A DNA stretch of 64,000 nucleotides from contig NZ_KE150255.1 of the NCBI RefSeq assembly GCF_000411115.1, positions 186,001 through 250,000 on the forward strand. The letters run 5' to 3'. The DNA comes from Capnocytophaga granulosa ATCC 51502 (lineage in GTDB: Bacteria > Bacteroidota > Bacteroidia > Flavobacteriales > Flavobacteriaceae). Both the position numbers and the translations under genes were made by a program. The first letter of the stretch is position 1; each line of letters starts with the position of its first letter. The notes under the pieces were generated by a model that worked only from the letters and a program-made list of their open reading frames with translations, had not been told where the DNA came from and did no database searches. Shown piece after piece: positions 1 through 7,235 of this stretch.

Positions 1-100
1 CTAGCTGGGTATGGTTTGTTACTACAAAAAGTATTCTTTTGTTCTGTGCTACCCCTGCTACACTGTAGATAAGGGCGAGCAATACTATTAATTTTTTCAT
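1..100 (-). CDS. DJ-1/PfpI family type 1 glutamine amidotransferase-like protein (N-terminal piece)
   Basis: Only the first 33 codons lie in the window. They start at ATG 100 and run off the left edge. The translation begins MKKLIVLLALIYSVAGVAQ, a typical signal peptide, followed by ILFVVTNH. That is the first beta strand seen in exported DJ-1/PfpI-like proteins of Bacteroidota. A TACCTTTG -7 box on the minus strand at 133-126 gives it its own promoter. The catalytic cysteine region is outside the window, so the family call rests on one short strand motif and the export signal. Confidence 0.55.
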   Translation of the reverse strand, partial: MKKLIVLLALIYSVAGVAQNKRILFVVTNHTQL

Positions 101-125
101 TGTTTTTTCTTTTTAAATTGAGAGA

Positions 126-133
126 CAAAGGTA
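126..133 (-). promoter_or_regulatory. -7 box upstream of the DJ-1/PfpI gene
   Basis: TACCTTTG on the minus strand, about 26 nt before the ATG at 100. It fits the Bacteroidota -7 consensus TAnnTTTG. No clear TTTG -33 element is seen at the right distance. Confidence 0.5.
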
Positions 134-165
134 CGGCTAATATGTCTGTATTACTGTGAGGTATG

Positions 166-743
166 TCACTTTTTTTGTGTGAAGTAAAATACAGACGGCT
201 GAGGGTCTCGCGTGACACACCTAAATAGGAGGCTATCAAGCTCTTAGGTAGGCGTTGTAACAGCGAGGGATAGAGTGCTGCGAACTGTTCATAACGAGTG
301 CGAGCATCATCGCTGAGCAGGGAAAGGATACGCCTTTGTTGAGCAGCATACCCCATATTACATTTTTGGCGGTGGAAGGTATTAAATTGAGGTAGTTCGG
401 CACACAGTTTTTCTTTATCGGCATAAGTAATGGCAAGTATCTCAGTATCTTCTAAGCAGCAAATGTTAAGGGTAGCCTTCCTCTTACCGAAAAAGGCTTG
501 ATAATCGGTAACCCACCAGTTTTCCATAGCAAATTGCACAATATGTTCTTTGCCATTAGCATCTAAGAGATAAGTTTTTAAGAGCCCTCTTAGCACCCAA
601 TATTCGTGGGTAACGACTTTGTTCTCGGGTAGTAAGAAATCATCTTTTTTAAATGAATAATGGGTGAAATGCGAGGCGATATAAGCAAACTCCTCATCAG
701 TAAGAGAGATGAGTTCTTCAAAGTGTTGTCGTAAAGGGTGCAT
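166..743 (-). CDS. Crp/Fnr family transcriptional regulator with a frameshift at its last codons
   Basis: Starts at ATG 743 (MHPLRQHFEEL). An N-terminal cyclic-nucleotide-binding-like beta barrel (about residues 20-115) is followed by a C-terminal winged helix. The recognition helix is LIASYLGVSRETLSRLY, as in Crp/Fnr proteins. In the frame as given no stop follows: reading runs on through the next gene to the window edge. A run of seven T on the plus strand (170-176) is the likely cause. One more A on the coding strand would give SHKKK and a TGA at 168-166, for a 192-residue protein of normal family length. The end given here assumes that reading. Ligand and targets are unknown. The promoter at 803-773 is one of the clearest in the window. 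Confidence 0.75.
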
Positions 744-772
744 ATTTTTGTAAAAGTAATATGATAAAGCAG

Positions 773-803
773 CAAAGGTATAAAATAATTGACAATTAAC
801 AAA
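773..803 (-). promoter_or_regulatory. Promoter of the Crp/Fnr gene
   Basis: On the minus strand, TTTG at 803-800, 19 nt, then TACCTTTG at 780-773. This is a full match to the Bacteroidota sigma factor consensus. The -33 element overlaps the left edge of the upstream gene's terminator hairpin. Confidence 0.75.
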
Positions 804-854
804 AACTCCCCATGATGCGAGCCACATAGGCAGTTTGCGTCATGGGGAGTTTTT
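801..854 (-). terminator. Terminator after the RNA ligase gene
   Basis: 18-nt arms at 801-818 and 837-854 (core CTCCCCATGA and TCATGGGGAG, one mismatch) are bounded by A5 and T5. The hairpin lies 36 nt after the end of the RNA ligase gene. It ends in U5 in either direction of reading. Confidence 0.8.
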
Positions 855-890
855 ACAATTAGCAGATTTGCCAATAGGCTTACCAACTCG

Positions 891-1949
891 TTATTTCTTA
901 CTATCGTAGTAGTTATTCATTATTTTTGCAGAAAACTTGCTATCAGGAGTCCTAACCACAATCCCCTCTATCACATGCTGGGCAAAATAAGCCTCACAGG
1001 TAGCGAGCAATTCCCCTCTGCTGCTAAATTCTTTTTCAAAGATAATAGGAACCGTCTGGATACCAAGCGCTTGTGCTTTGGCTACAAACTCGGCATGAGG
1101 GAGCTTGTAGGTAATTCCTCCTCTGAGGCGATCTATACCAAAGAAACGAATATTGGCTGCTTCTTTTAGTGCAGGATTGAGTTTGTTACCCGAACTGCCT
1201 ACTCCTTGTCCGTTAAGCTCGCCACGCAATACAATCTCTGTCTCTTGGGCTGCTCTCAAGATATCTTGGTACTGGCTACCATATTTGATATAGGTTTCGG
1301 TACTCTCTACTTCTGTATCACCTTTCTTTACAAAACGCTCCATCACATTCTTGCGTGTGGCGATATACTCAGTGGAGATACTAATGGAAGTACCATCTAT
1401 CTTCTGGGTACCAATCAGATAGATAGGAAACACTACCTCATTCCACACATTGTTGATATTCTCTTCATCTGTCTGATACCAACCAGAGGGGAAAGGACTT
1501 AGTTGGGTGTCACCCATGAGCTTGATAGGGGCTTCATATTTGGTAATTCCTAAGCTCTCGGCACTGATAGGTTGTTCCCCTATATGAGAAGTTACTACGG
1601 AAAGAGGCAAGAGAATCCCATTGGAATAGACTTTGTCGCCATTAGGCTCTTTAGAGAGTGGGAACTTAATGGCTCGGATACGCCGTGGTTGGTCTTCTAT
1701 CTTACCCAGATAAGACTTCTTAGGATCACCGCCTGGAGCAATAAAATCCTGAAAGAGAGGTGTATCAGGCAAGCAATAATCAGGCTGGATATAGATAGCG
1801 GTGTCGCCTACTGCATAGAGGTCTTTTTGAGCAACCAACTCAAATCCTGTTTCTTCTAAGGTGATAAGCTCTACACGCTCGGCTAATTCCTCTTTTTTAT
1901 AGAGAGGAAATTTAGCTTTGATAGTTACTTTCTGTACGGGTGTTGCCAT
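891..1949 (-). CDS. ATP-dependent RNA ligase, Rnl5 (DraRnl)-like
   Basis: 352 residues, a member of the covalent nucleotidyltransferase superfamily. Motif I is TQKIDGTS with the AMP-accepting Lys183, motif III lies around FFGIDRL (270-275), motif IV is EGIVVR (Glu328), and motif V includes SAKIMN (Lys342). The first 120 residues look like an OB-fold tRNA_bind-like domain (YAVGDTAIYIQPDY) placed before the ligase domain. An N-terminal OB fold before the adenylyltransferase domain is the layout of the Deinococcus radiodurans Rnl5 enzyme, which seals nicks with a 3'-OH RNA end. The role here is inferred to be RNA repair. It appears to be its own transcription unit with a strong terminator behind it. 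No RNA-processing neighbour is seen. Confidence 0.75.
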   Translation of the reverse strand: MATPVQKVTIKAKFPLYKKEELAERVELITLEETGFELVAQKDLYAVGDTAIYIQPDYCLPDTPLFQDFIAPGGDPKKSYLGKIEDQPRRIRAIKFPLSKEPNGDKVYSNGILLPLSVVTSHIGEQPISAESLGITKYEAPIKLMGDTQLSPFPSGWYQTDEENINNVWNEVVFPIYLIGTQKIDGTSISISTEYIATRKNVMERFVKKGDTEVESTETYIKYGSQYQDILRAAQETEIVLRGELNGQGVGSSGNKLNPALKEAANIRFFGIDRLRGGITYKLPHAEFVAKAQALGIQTVPIIFEKEFSSRGELLATCEAYFAQHVIEGIVVRTPDSKFSAKIMNNYYDSKK

Positions 1950-1987
1950 GATTGTTATTTTGATGATACTTATAAGCCAAAGAAGGC

Positions 1988-2452
1988 CTAAAGAAAATAG
2001 CGCAAAGCCAAAATCGTTCCTATATGCATTCCCTCATGGGTATTGTTAAAGAGAATGGCCTCCTCTACATTGTGGAGCGTATAGCCAAAAGAGGTTTCAT
2101 ATACAGGATAGTCTTTCCCTGCAAATACCCCTTTTTGATAGTCCTCAATGATTTGGTCGTGAGTGGAGGTCAGTAGCTGGCGGAGGGTAGCAATTTCCTC
2201 TTGGCTTGGGATATGCCCATCGGGGTAGGTACCCTTTTTGTAAGTGTTGATCAGCTCTTCTGAGACATGGGGTTGCACTCCTGCGAGCTTATAGCACAGC
2301 AGCTGTTGGGTAACCACGCAGTGGGCTATATTCCATAGGATATTGTTGTGAAAGCCCTCTGGGATGAGCGCTAATTGTTCTGGGGTAGCTTCGTCTAAGA
2401 AGCGTAACAGACGGGCACGTATGGCCTTGTGTAAGTTAAATGCTTTTGTCAT
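1988..2452 (-). CDS. DinB family protein
   Basis: 154 residues. The DinB/YfiT fold is a four-helix bundle that usually carries three metal-binding histidines. Candidate ligands are His44 in IAHCV and the pair in NNTHEGMHIG near residues 139-143. The family includes thiol-dependent transferases and many members of unknown role. It starts at ATG 2452 and ends 38 nt before the RNA ligase start, so the two may be co-transcribed. The substrate cannot be read from the sequence. Confidence 0.7.
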   Translation of the reverse strand: MTKAFNLHKAIRARLLRFLDEATPEQLALIPEGFHNNILWNIAHCVVTQQLLCYKLAGVQPHVSEELINTYKKGTYPDGHIPSQEEIATLRQLLTSTHDQIIEDYQKGVFAGKDYPVYETSFGYTLHNVEEAILFNNTHEGMHIGTILALRYFL

Positions 2453-2622
2453 GGTTTATAATTAGCACATTAGCCAATTTGTCAATTAGCTAATTATGTA
2501 TTTTTAATTTGTCAGTTGTTTTAGGGCTGTTTCCAATTGTTTAAGGCTGTTCCTTATTGTTACTTTACCCTACACCCCGTAACTTCTGCAGCCTTACAGA
2601 CGAAATTGCAGAGTGTCTTATG

Positions 2623-2639
2623 GATATTGCCATAAGGTT
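2623..2639. repeat. 17-bp direct repeat, copy 1 (flanks the yhcG block)
   Basis: GATATTGCCATAAGGTT occurs here and again at 4169-4185, where it covers the ATG of yhcG. Together with the base just upstream it also forms a small palindrome, CTTATGG-6 nt-CCATAAG. The two copies bound yhcG and the small gene next to it. Confidence 0.6.
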
Positions 2640-2910
2640 AGTTTGCTTGTTTGCTAATTTTAGAAAGTTCTTCTTCCACTTCTTCTATAGTTGGCAGTAC
2701 TGATGCCACCATTTGTGCAACAGCTTGTTGTGTAAATGTATCTTTCTGTTTTTCAGAATTCTGAATTAGTGCAACAAGTTGTTGCACTAATAGCATATCA
2801 GCATTAGCTGAAGTGATAAGCCGTACTTGAGTACGTTCTATATCTGCACCAATAGCTTGTACTACAAAGGACAAATCTTTAGGCCTTATATTCTGAAGCA
2901 TGTTTTCCAT
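2638..2910 (-). CDS. Small protein of unknown function next to YhcG
   Basis: Not recognised. 90 residues from ATG 2910 (MENMLQNIRPKDL). A longer reading frame opens at a TTG at 2928, but the ATG is preferred. The protein has no signal peptide or membrane segment. It is rich in Gln, Val and Glu and probably helical (VQQLVALIQ, EEVEEELSKISK). Two palindromes lie within the coding sequence: 11-bp arms at 2765-2791 and a 14-bp perfect palindrome at 2752-2765. It is downstream of yhcG on the same strand, 102 nt away, and its stop codon falls in the 17-bp repeat that also covers the yhcG start. A functional link with yhcG is only suggested by position. Confidence 0.5.
   Translation of the reverse strand: MENMLQNIRPKDLSFVVQAIGADIERTQVRLITSANADMLLVQQLVALIQNSEKQKDTFTQQAVAQMVASVLPTIEEVEEELSKISKQAN
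2752..2791. repeat. Adjacent in-frame palindromes in the small gene
   Basis: TTCAGAATTCTGAA (2752-2765) is a perfect palindrome. It runs straight into ATTAGTGCAAC-5 nt-GTTGCACTAAT (2765-2791), which has perfect 11-bp arms. Both lie in frame and keep the protein open. Confidence 0.7.
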
Positions 2911-3012
2911 GATGTACCTTTTTACCAAATAAATCTCAATTATAATATTCTACTGAATATTTTCTTCTTACTTTTGACATATGAGAAACTGTGAGTCCAT
3001 AGGGTTAATTTA

Positions 3013-4179
3013 CTATTTATCAGTAGGCTGAATTGACAATACTTTGCGCAGTTCGTCTATATCGGGTAATACACGCTGGAGCTGTTCAGGCATTTCGGCA
3101 GTAGTGGTATAGCGAGCTACTCCCATTGGTTTGTTATAGTCTTGAATAATGTATTCTACAAAATCTCTATTAAAGTCTTTGCAAAGAATGATACCAATAG
3201 TAGGATTTTCGTGAGGTTTCTTTACAGTGTCATCTAAGATTCGCAAATAGGTAGTGAGTTGTCCTAAATAAGAGGGTTTGAAATTGCCTTTTTTGAGTTC
3301 CACACATACCAAACAATTAAGTTCGCGGTTAAAAAAGAGCAAATCAGGATATTGTTCCTCCTCAAACACTTCCAAATGGTATTGATTGCCTACAAAAGTA
3401 AAATCTTTGCCAAAAGTCATGATAAAGTTCTTTACATTGTGGATAATCTGTTGTTCTACTACCCGCTCATCTATATCAGCGAGATCACGTTCCCCTATCT
3501 CTTCCACATTGATAAAATCAAGTAGGTATTCATCTTTGAACATTTCAACTGCTTTACGTGCTAATTTCTTAGAAGGGAGCGTTTGGGAGAAATTATTAGG
3601 GATAGGTTCCTTTTGGAAGACACCTTCATCTATAATCTTCATCAAAGTATATTTACTCAGATGTTCTTTAGCACATTTACGGATATAAAACAAACGCTCT
3701 TCTATATCCTTCACTTTTGCTATGATAATACTATGATGAGTAAATGGTACCTCAAGAAAAGTATTGTCATAAAGCATATCAAAACGCGGTAACAATATGG
3801 GTGTATTCATAGTTTCTAATTCGGCAGCCGTAGCTGCCGAATCAATAAAATCTTCGTTATCAGATATTTGTAATTTGGAAACCGTGGTTTCCAAATTAGT
3901 ATCCAGCTCCTGCCACGCCTCATAAAAGGCTCTCATATTACGCAAATGTCGTGCTCCAAACCCACGAAGTCCTGGCAATTCTTTGTGAAGTTCCGCTGCT
4001 ATTATTTCAATAGCTCCTGTACCCCATACTCCTTTGCGGGTATTTTGGGAGACATAGCGCCCTACACCGTAATACAAGGAGAGTTGTACGGCATTTACTT
4101 GCTTAGCAGCCTTGTACTGACTGCTGAGAATGGCTTCTTTTATCTGCTCAGTGGCAGTCATATAATTTGATATTGCCAT
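3013..4179 (-). CDS. YhcG/DUF1016 family PD-(D/E)XK nuclease
   Basis: 388 residues from ATG 4179. A GTG at 4224 would add 15 residues and overlap the ketosynthase stop. The N-terminal DUF1016 domain (LYYGVGRYVS, GFGARHLRNMRAFYEAW) is winged-helix-like. The C-terminal domain carries PD-(D/E)XK nuclease residues in QYPDLLFF and CVELKKGNF. Members often sit near restriction or defence genes; their exact substrates are poorly known. Between the domains is a low-similarity linker (about residues 97-135). Two perfect inverted repeats in it, at 3819-3842 and 3871-3898, encode DSAATAAELE and TNLETTVSKL. These look like palindromic insertions tolerated in frame. Confidence 0.8.
   Translation of the reverse strand: MAISNYMTATEQIKEAILSSQYKAAKQVNAVQLSLYYGVGRYVSQNTRKGVWGTGAIEIIAAELHKELPGLRGFGARHLRNMRAFYEAWQELDTNLETTVSKLQISDNEDFIDSAATAAELETMNTPILLPRFDMLYDNTFLEVPFTHHSIIIAKVKDIEERLFYIRKCAKEHLSKYTLMKIIDEGVFQKEPIPNNFSQTLPSKKLARKAVEMFKDEYLLDFINVEEIGERDLADIDERVVEQQIIHNVKNFIMTFGKDFTFVGNQYHLEVFEEEQYPDLLFFNRELNCLVCVELKKGNFKPSYLGQLTTYLRILDDTVKKPHENPTIGIILCKDFNRDFVEYIIQDYNKPMGVARYTTTAEMPEQLQRVLPDIDELRKVLSIQPTDK
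3819..3842. repeat. In-frame palindrome 1 in yhcG
   Basis: ATTCGGCAGC, a 4-nt loop, then GCTGCCGAAT. The 10-bp arms are perfect and lie inside the linker of the nuclease gene. Confidence 0.8.
3871..3898. repeat. In-frame palindrome 2 in yhcG
   Basis: TAATTTGGAAACC, a 2-nt loop, then GGTTTCCAAATTA. The 13-bp arms are perfect, 28 bp after palindrome 1. This is too long to expect by chance in coding DNA. Confidence 0.85.
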
Positions 4180-4185
4180 AAGGTT
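4169..4185. repeat. 17-bp direct repeat, copy 2 (yhcG start)
   Basis: Second copy of GATATTGCCATAAGGTT. On the coding strand it reads AACCTTATGGCAATATC and contains the yhcG ATG. Confidence 0.6.
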
Positions 4186-4220
4186 CGTTTTTCGCTTTTC
4201 ACTCACATACCCCGTTGTGG

Positions 4221-5423
4221 TCACTGGTTGGCTCTACTAAAAATAAGCGTTGAGCAGTTCCCTCCAAAGCCAAAGGAGTTGGACAGTACATGCTTAATAG
4301 GCTTGTGCTTAAGAGTTGTCTGTGGGCGGAGGGGTACCTCTGGCATAGGGGTTTGCCAATTTAGGTTAGGCCATACTGCTCCTTCTTGAATTGCCAACAG
4401 GCTAAAGATTGCCTCCACAGCCGAGGCAACCGCGAGGGTATGCCCTGTAAAGGGTTTAGTGGAGCTAAAGTCTGGCACCTCCTCGCCAAAGATACGCATC
4501 AGGGCGCGGCTCTCGGAAAGGTCATTGTTCACCGTGGCGGTACCATGGGCATTGACATAGTCTATATCAGTGGGGGTAAGTCCGCTTATAGCCAAAGCCT
4601 GTTGCATAGCCAAGAAAGCCCCTTCCCCTTCTTCGGAAGAAGCTGTTTGGTGATAAGCATCATTGGCATTGCCCCAACCTGAGAGTACCCCTATAATGGT
4701 TCTACCTTCGGCTAAGGCGGTAGCCTCCCGCTCCATGATAAGGAAAGCACCCGCCTCCCCCAGATTCAGCCCCTTGCGATGTGCATCGAAGGGCGTACAA
4801 TCAGCATCGGAGAGGATCATCAGGCTATTGAAGCCATTGATAGTGAATACTGAAAGCGCATCGGCACCACCTACGGCTATACGCTGGGCGCGACCTGTGC
4901 GAAGCAAATTGGCCGCTGTAAGTATGGCATTGGCCGAAGACGAACAAGCGGTACTGACACTGGTTACATAACCCTTGATACCGAAGTAGTCTGCTATCTG
5001 CCCTGTTACCTCTCCTATGTTGTGATAGGGAATATAGCGGCGCAGCTCCTCTTGGGTAGTATATGCGTAGAAATAACGCTCGGTCATATCCATACCCCCC
5101 ACACTGGAGGCCATTACCATACTCAGCTGTGCCACCTCAGTGGGGGTAAGTCCTGCTTGGGCGATAGCTTTCTTAAGTGCCCAAATACCCAAAAGCCCTG
5201 TACGGGAATAGTGATTGACCACAGGTAGCCCCAATTGCTGGGCAAGAAAGTCATTGGTATGCTTGATCTCCCCTACCCTGATGTGATCACGGTGTAGGGT
5301 AGATACATTTTCTACAACAGACAGTCCCGATTGTCCTGAAAGCAAGCCCGCAAGATGCTCTTCAAGGTTATCCCCCAGCGCGGAACAAATCCCCATTGCT
5401 GTGATAACAATCCTTTCTGCCAT
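4221..5423 (-). CDS. Beta-ketoacyl-ACP synthase (FabF/KAS II-like)
   Basis: 400 residues. It condenses an acyl chain on the active-site cysteine with an extender on acyl carrier protein. The triad is visible: Cys in STACSSSANA, His in NAHGTAT and His in KPFTGHTLA. The C-terminal SNSFGFGG loop is present, so the enzyme should be active. It begins 1 nt after the stop of the acyl carrier protein gene, so the two form one operon from the promoter at 5740-5710. A lone synthase-carrier pair away from other fab genes suggests a special acyl product rather than bulk fatty acid synthesis. No other genes of such a pathway are in the window. Confidence 0.85.
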   Translation of the reverse strand: MAERIVITAMGICSALGDNLEEHLAGLLSGQSGLSVVENVSTLHRDHIRVGEIKHTNDFLAQQLGLPVVNHYSRTGLLGIWALKKAIAQAGLTPTEVAQLSMVMASSVGGMDMTERYFYAYTTQEELRRYIPYHNIGEVTGQIADYFGIKGYVTSVSTACSSSANAILTAANLLRTGRAQRIAVGGADALSVFTINGFNSLMILSDADCTPFDAHRKGLNLGEAGAFLIMEREATALAEGRTIIGVLSGWGNANDAYHQTASSEEGEGAFLAMQQALAISGLTPTDIDYVNAHGTATVNNDLSESRALMRIFGEEVPDFSSTKPFTGHTLAVASAVEAIFSLLAIQEGAVWPNLNWQTPMPEVPLRPQTTLKHKPIKHVLSNSFGFGGNCSTLIFSRANQ

Positions 5424-5424
5424 G

Positions 5425-5685
5425 CTATTTGGTTCTGTGCTTTTGGATATATTCGGCCATAGTGGCTATGGAATAGAAAATCTCCTTCCCTTGCTTAGGA
5501 TCAGAGAGGCGTATGCCATATTCTTTGTCTAAGAGTACGATTAGCTCAAGAGCATCAATAGAATCCAGCCCCAATCCGTCAGCTCCAAAGAGAGGGGTAT
5601 TTTCGTTGATCTCCTCCGCGGAGAGTTCTTCCAAGTTAAGTGCTTCTACGACTTTTTGTTTGAGTTCTGCAATGAGTGCGTCCAT
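5425..5685 (-). CDS. Acyl carrier protein
   Basis: 86 residues. The phosphopantetheine-attachment serine lies in GLDSIDALELI, preceded by the acidic helix typical of carrier proteins. It is first in an operon with the ketosynthase at 4221-5423, its likely partner. The 20-nt leader from the TATCTTTG box to the ATG supports the start at 5685. Confidence 0.85.
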   Translation of the reverse strand: MDALIAELKQKVVEALNLEELSAEEINENTPLFGADGLGLDSIDALELIVLLDKEYGIRLSDPKQGKEIFYSIATMAEYIQKHRTK

Positions 5686-5709
5686 TATCTATACGATTTA
5701 TAATTTCTG

Positions 5710-5740
5710 CAAAGATACAACTTTAATGATTAATGACAAA
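5710..5740 (-). promoter_or_regulatory. Promoter of the acyl carrier protein-ketosynthase operon
   Basis: On the minus strand, TTTG at 5740-5737, a 19-nt spacer and TATCTTTG at 5717-5710. Full consensus. Confidence 0.8.
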
Positions 5741-5932
5741 TGATTAATGGTAAATAAGTTATCAGTGGGCAGTAGACAGTAGACATTGGGCAGTGGACAG
5801 AAGACAGAGAGTAGAAGCAGCCGCTAGAGTCTAACTTTTAACAATTAACAATTGATAATTGACAATTAACAATAAAAACTTTCTACATTGGAAAAAAAGC
5901 ACGAACTTTGCTCTCCCAATACATGTACCCTA
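5741..5932. other. Divergent spacer with short degenerate repeats
   Basis: Between the acyl carrier protein and M23 peptidase genes. It holds a run of CAGTAGACAGTAGACATTGGGCAGTGGACAG type units (about 5768-5802, period 7-8) followed by AACAATTAACAATTGATAATT units (about 5839-5872). This is the same class of short-period repeat found in most other spacers here. Confidence 0.6.
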
Positions 5933-7213
5933 ATGAAGAGACTATTCGGAAGTATTTTACTGGCAGGTCTTTTGGCTATAGCCCCTGCTTGTAAGCGTGA
6001 TAAAGCCCCTGCACCCGTTGTGCAACAAGTGGCTGAACCACCCAAACCTGTCTATGAATATGGTTTTAACTTATTAGAATACAACATCATAAAGGACACC
6101 CTCAAGCCTGGCGATACCTTCGGTGCACTGCTAAGCAACCATGGCGTACCCCTTGAAAGGGTAGCCAAGATTGCTGACCTCTCCAAGGAGTTGATACGCC
6201 CACGCAACTTCAAGGCAGGACAGGCCTATGCGCTTATCTTTGACAAAAAACAGCCTGACTCCTTAGCCTACTTTCTCTATCAGCCTGACTTGCTACACTT
6301 TATAGAAATAAAAACCAGAGATTCTCTTGCTATTCGCCAGATTGATCGCAAGGTAACCCTAGTGGAGCGTGAGGGCGGAGGCTATATCAAGAACAACTTG
6401 CTTGATGATATGACCAAATCAGGCTTATCCTTCGCCGCTGCCTATAAGCTTTCCCAAATCTTTGACTATACCATCGACTTCTTTAACCTACAGGAAGACG
6501 ATAAGTTCAAGATCATCTATGACGAACGCTATGTAGATGATACTATCAATGCGGGTTTGGTACAAGTAAAAGCCGCTTTCTTCGAGCACAAGGGAAAGCC
6601 CTACTATGCTTTTCACTTCCAAGCTGATACCACCAAGTCGGGGGGCTACTACGATGAAAATGGAAATATGATGAAGCGTATGTTCCTAAAATCTCCTTTG
6701 GATATCTTCCGTATCACCTCGCACTATGGTATGCGTTACCACCCTATCCTCCACCAGATGAAAGGGCACTTTGGTACTGACTATGCCGCTCCCTCAGGGA
6801 CGCCTATCCGTGCTACCGCCAGTGGTACTGTAACCCAAGCAGGCTATGGGTCAGGCAACGGAAACTATGTGAAGATTCGCCATGACAAGACCTACGAAAC
6901 CCAATACCTACACATGTCCAAAATCATTGCCCGCAAGGGACAGCATGTAGCCCAAGGAGAAGTCATTGGACTGGTAGGCAGCACAGGACTTGCCACAGGC
7001 CCCCATGTGTGTTACCGCTTTTGGAAAAATGGGGTACAGGTAGACCCTCTTAAAGAGAAACTCCCCGATGCTACCCCCATTGATGAAAAACTAAGACCTC
7101 GCTATATGGAAGCCATCGCTCCCTTAAAAAAACAGTTGGACGCGGTGCCTTATACGAATATACAGACCACTGAGCAAGCAGAAGTTGTTCCCGATACACT
7201 CAAGGCTCAGTAA
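5933..7213 (+). CDS. M23 family peptidoglycan endopeptidase, lipoprotein
   Basis: 426 residues from ATG 5933; an upstream TTG at 5888 is less likely. The N-terminus MKRLFGSILLAGLLAIAPAC has a lipobox-like end, so it is probably anchored in the envelope. A LysM/OapA-like segment (LKPGDTFGALLSNHGV) comes before the C-terminal M23 domain. Zinc ligands are seen in GHFGTDYAAP (HxxxD) and a catalytic histidine in GPHVCYRF. In the usual HxH motif the second histidine binds zinc; here that place is a cysteine. I recall this variant from related Bacteroidota proteins, and Cys can also bind zinc. The role is cleavage of peptidoglycan cross-links. It is 22 nt upstream of cysN. Confidence 0.8.
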   Translation: MKRLFGSILLAGLLAIAPACKRDKAPAPVVQQVAEPPKPVYEYGFNLLEYNIIKDTLKPGDTFGALLSNHGVPLERVAKIADLSKELIRPRNFKAGQAYALIFDKKQPDSLAYFLYQPDLLHFIEIKTRDSLAIRQIDRKVTLVEREGGGYIKNNLLDDMTKSGLSFAAAYKLSQIFDYTIDFFNLQEDDKFKIIYDERYVDDTINAGLVQVKAAFFEHKGKPYYAFHFQADTTKSGGYYDENGNMMKRMFLKSPLDIFRITSHYGMRYHPILHQMKGHFGTDYAAPSGTPIRATASGTVTQAGYGSGNGNYVKIRHDKTYETQYLHMSKIIARKGQHVAQGEVIGLVGSTGLATGPHVCYRFWKNGVQVDPLKEKLPDATPIDEKLRPRYMEAIAPLKKQLDAVPYTNIQTTEQAEVVPDTLKAQ

Positions 7214-7235
7214 ATTTTTACCTAAACTCAAGACA

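Noticed and set aside
236..436. 66-codon minus-strand frame
   Set aside because: It lies in another phase of the Crp/Fnr gene, whose motifs in its own frame are clear.
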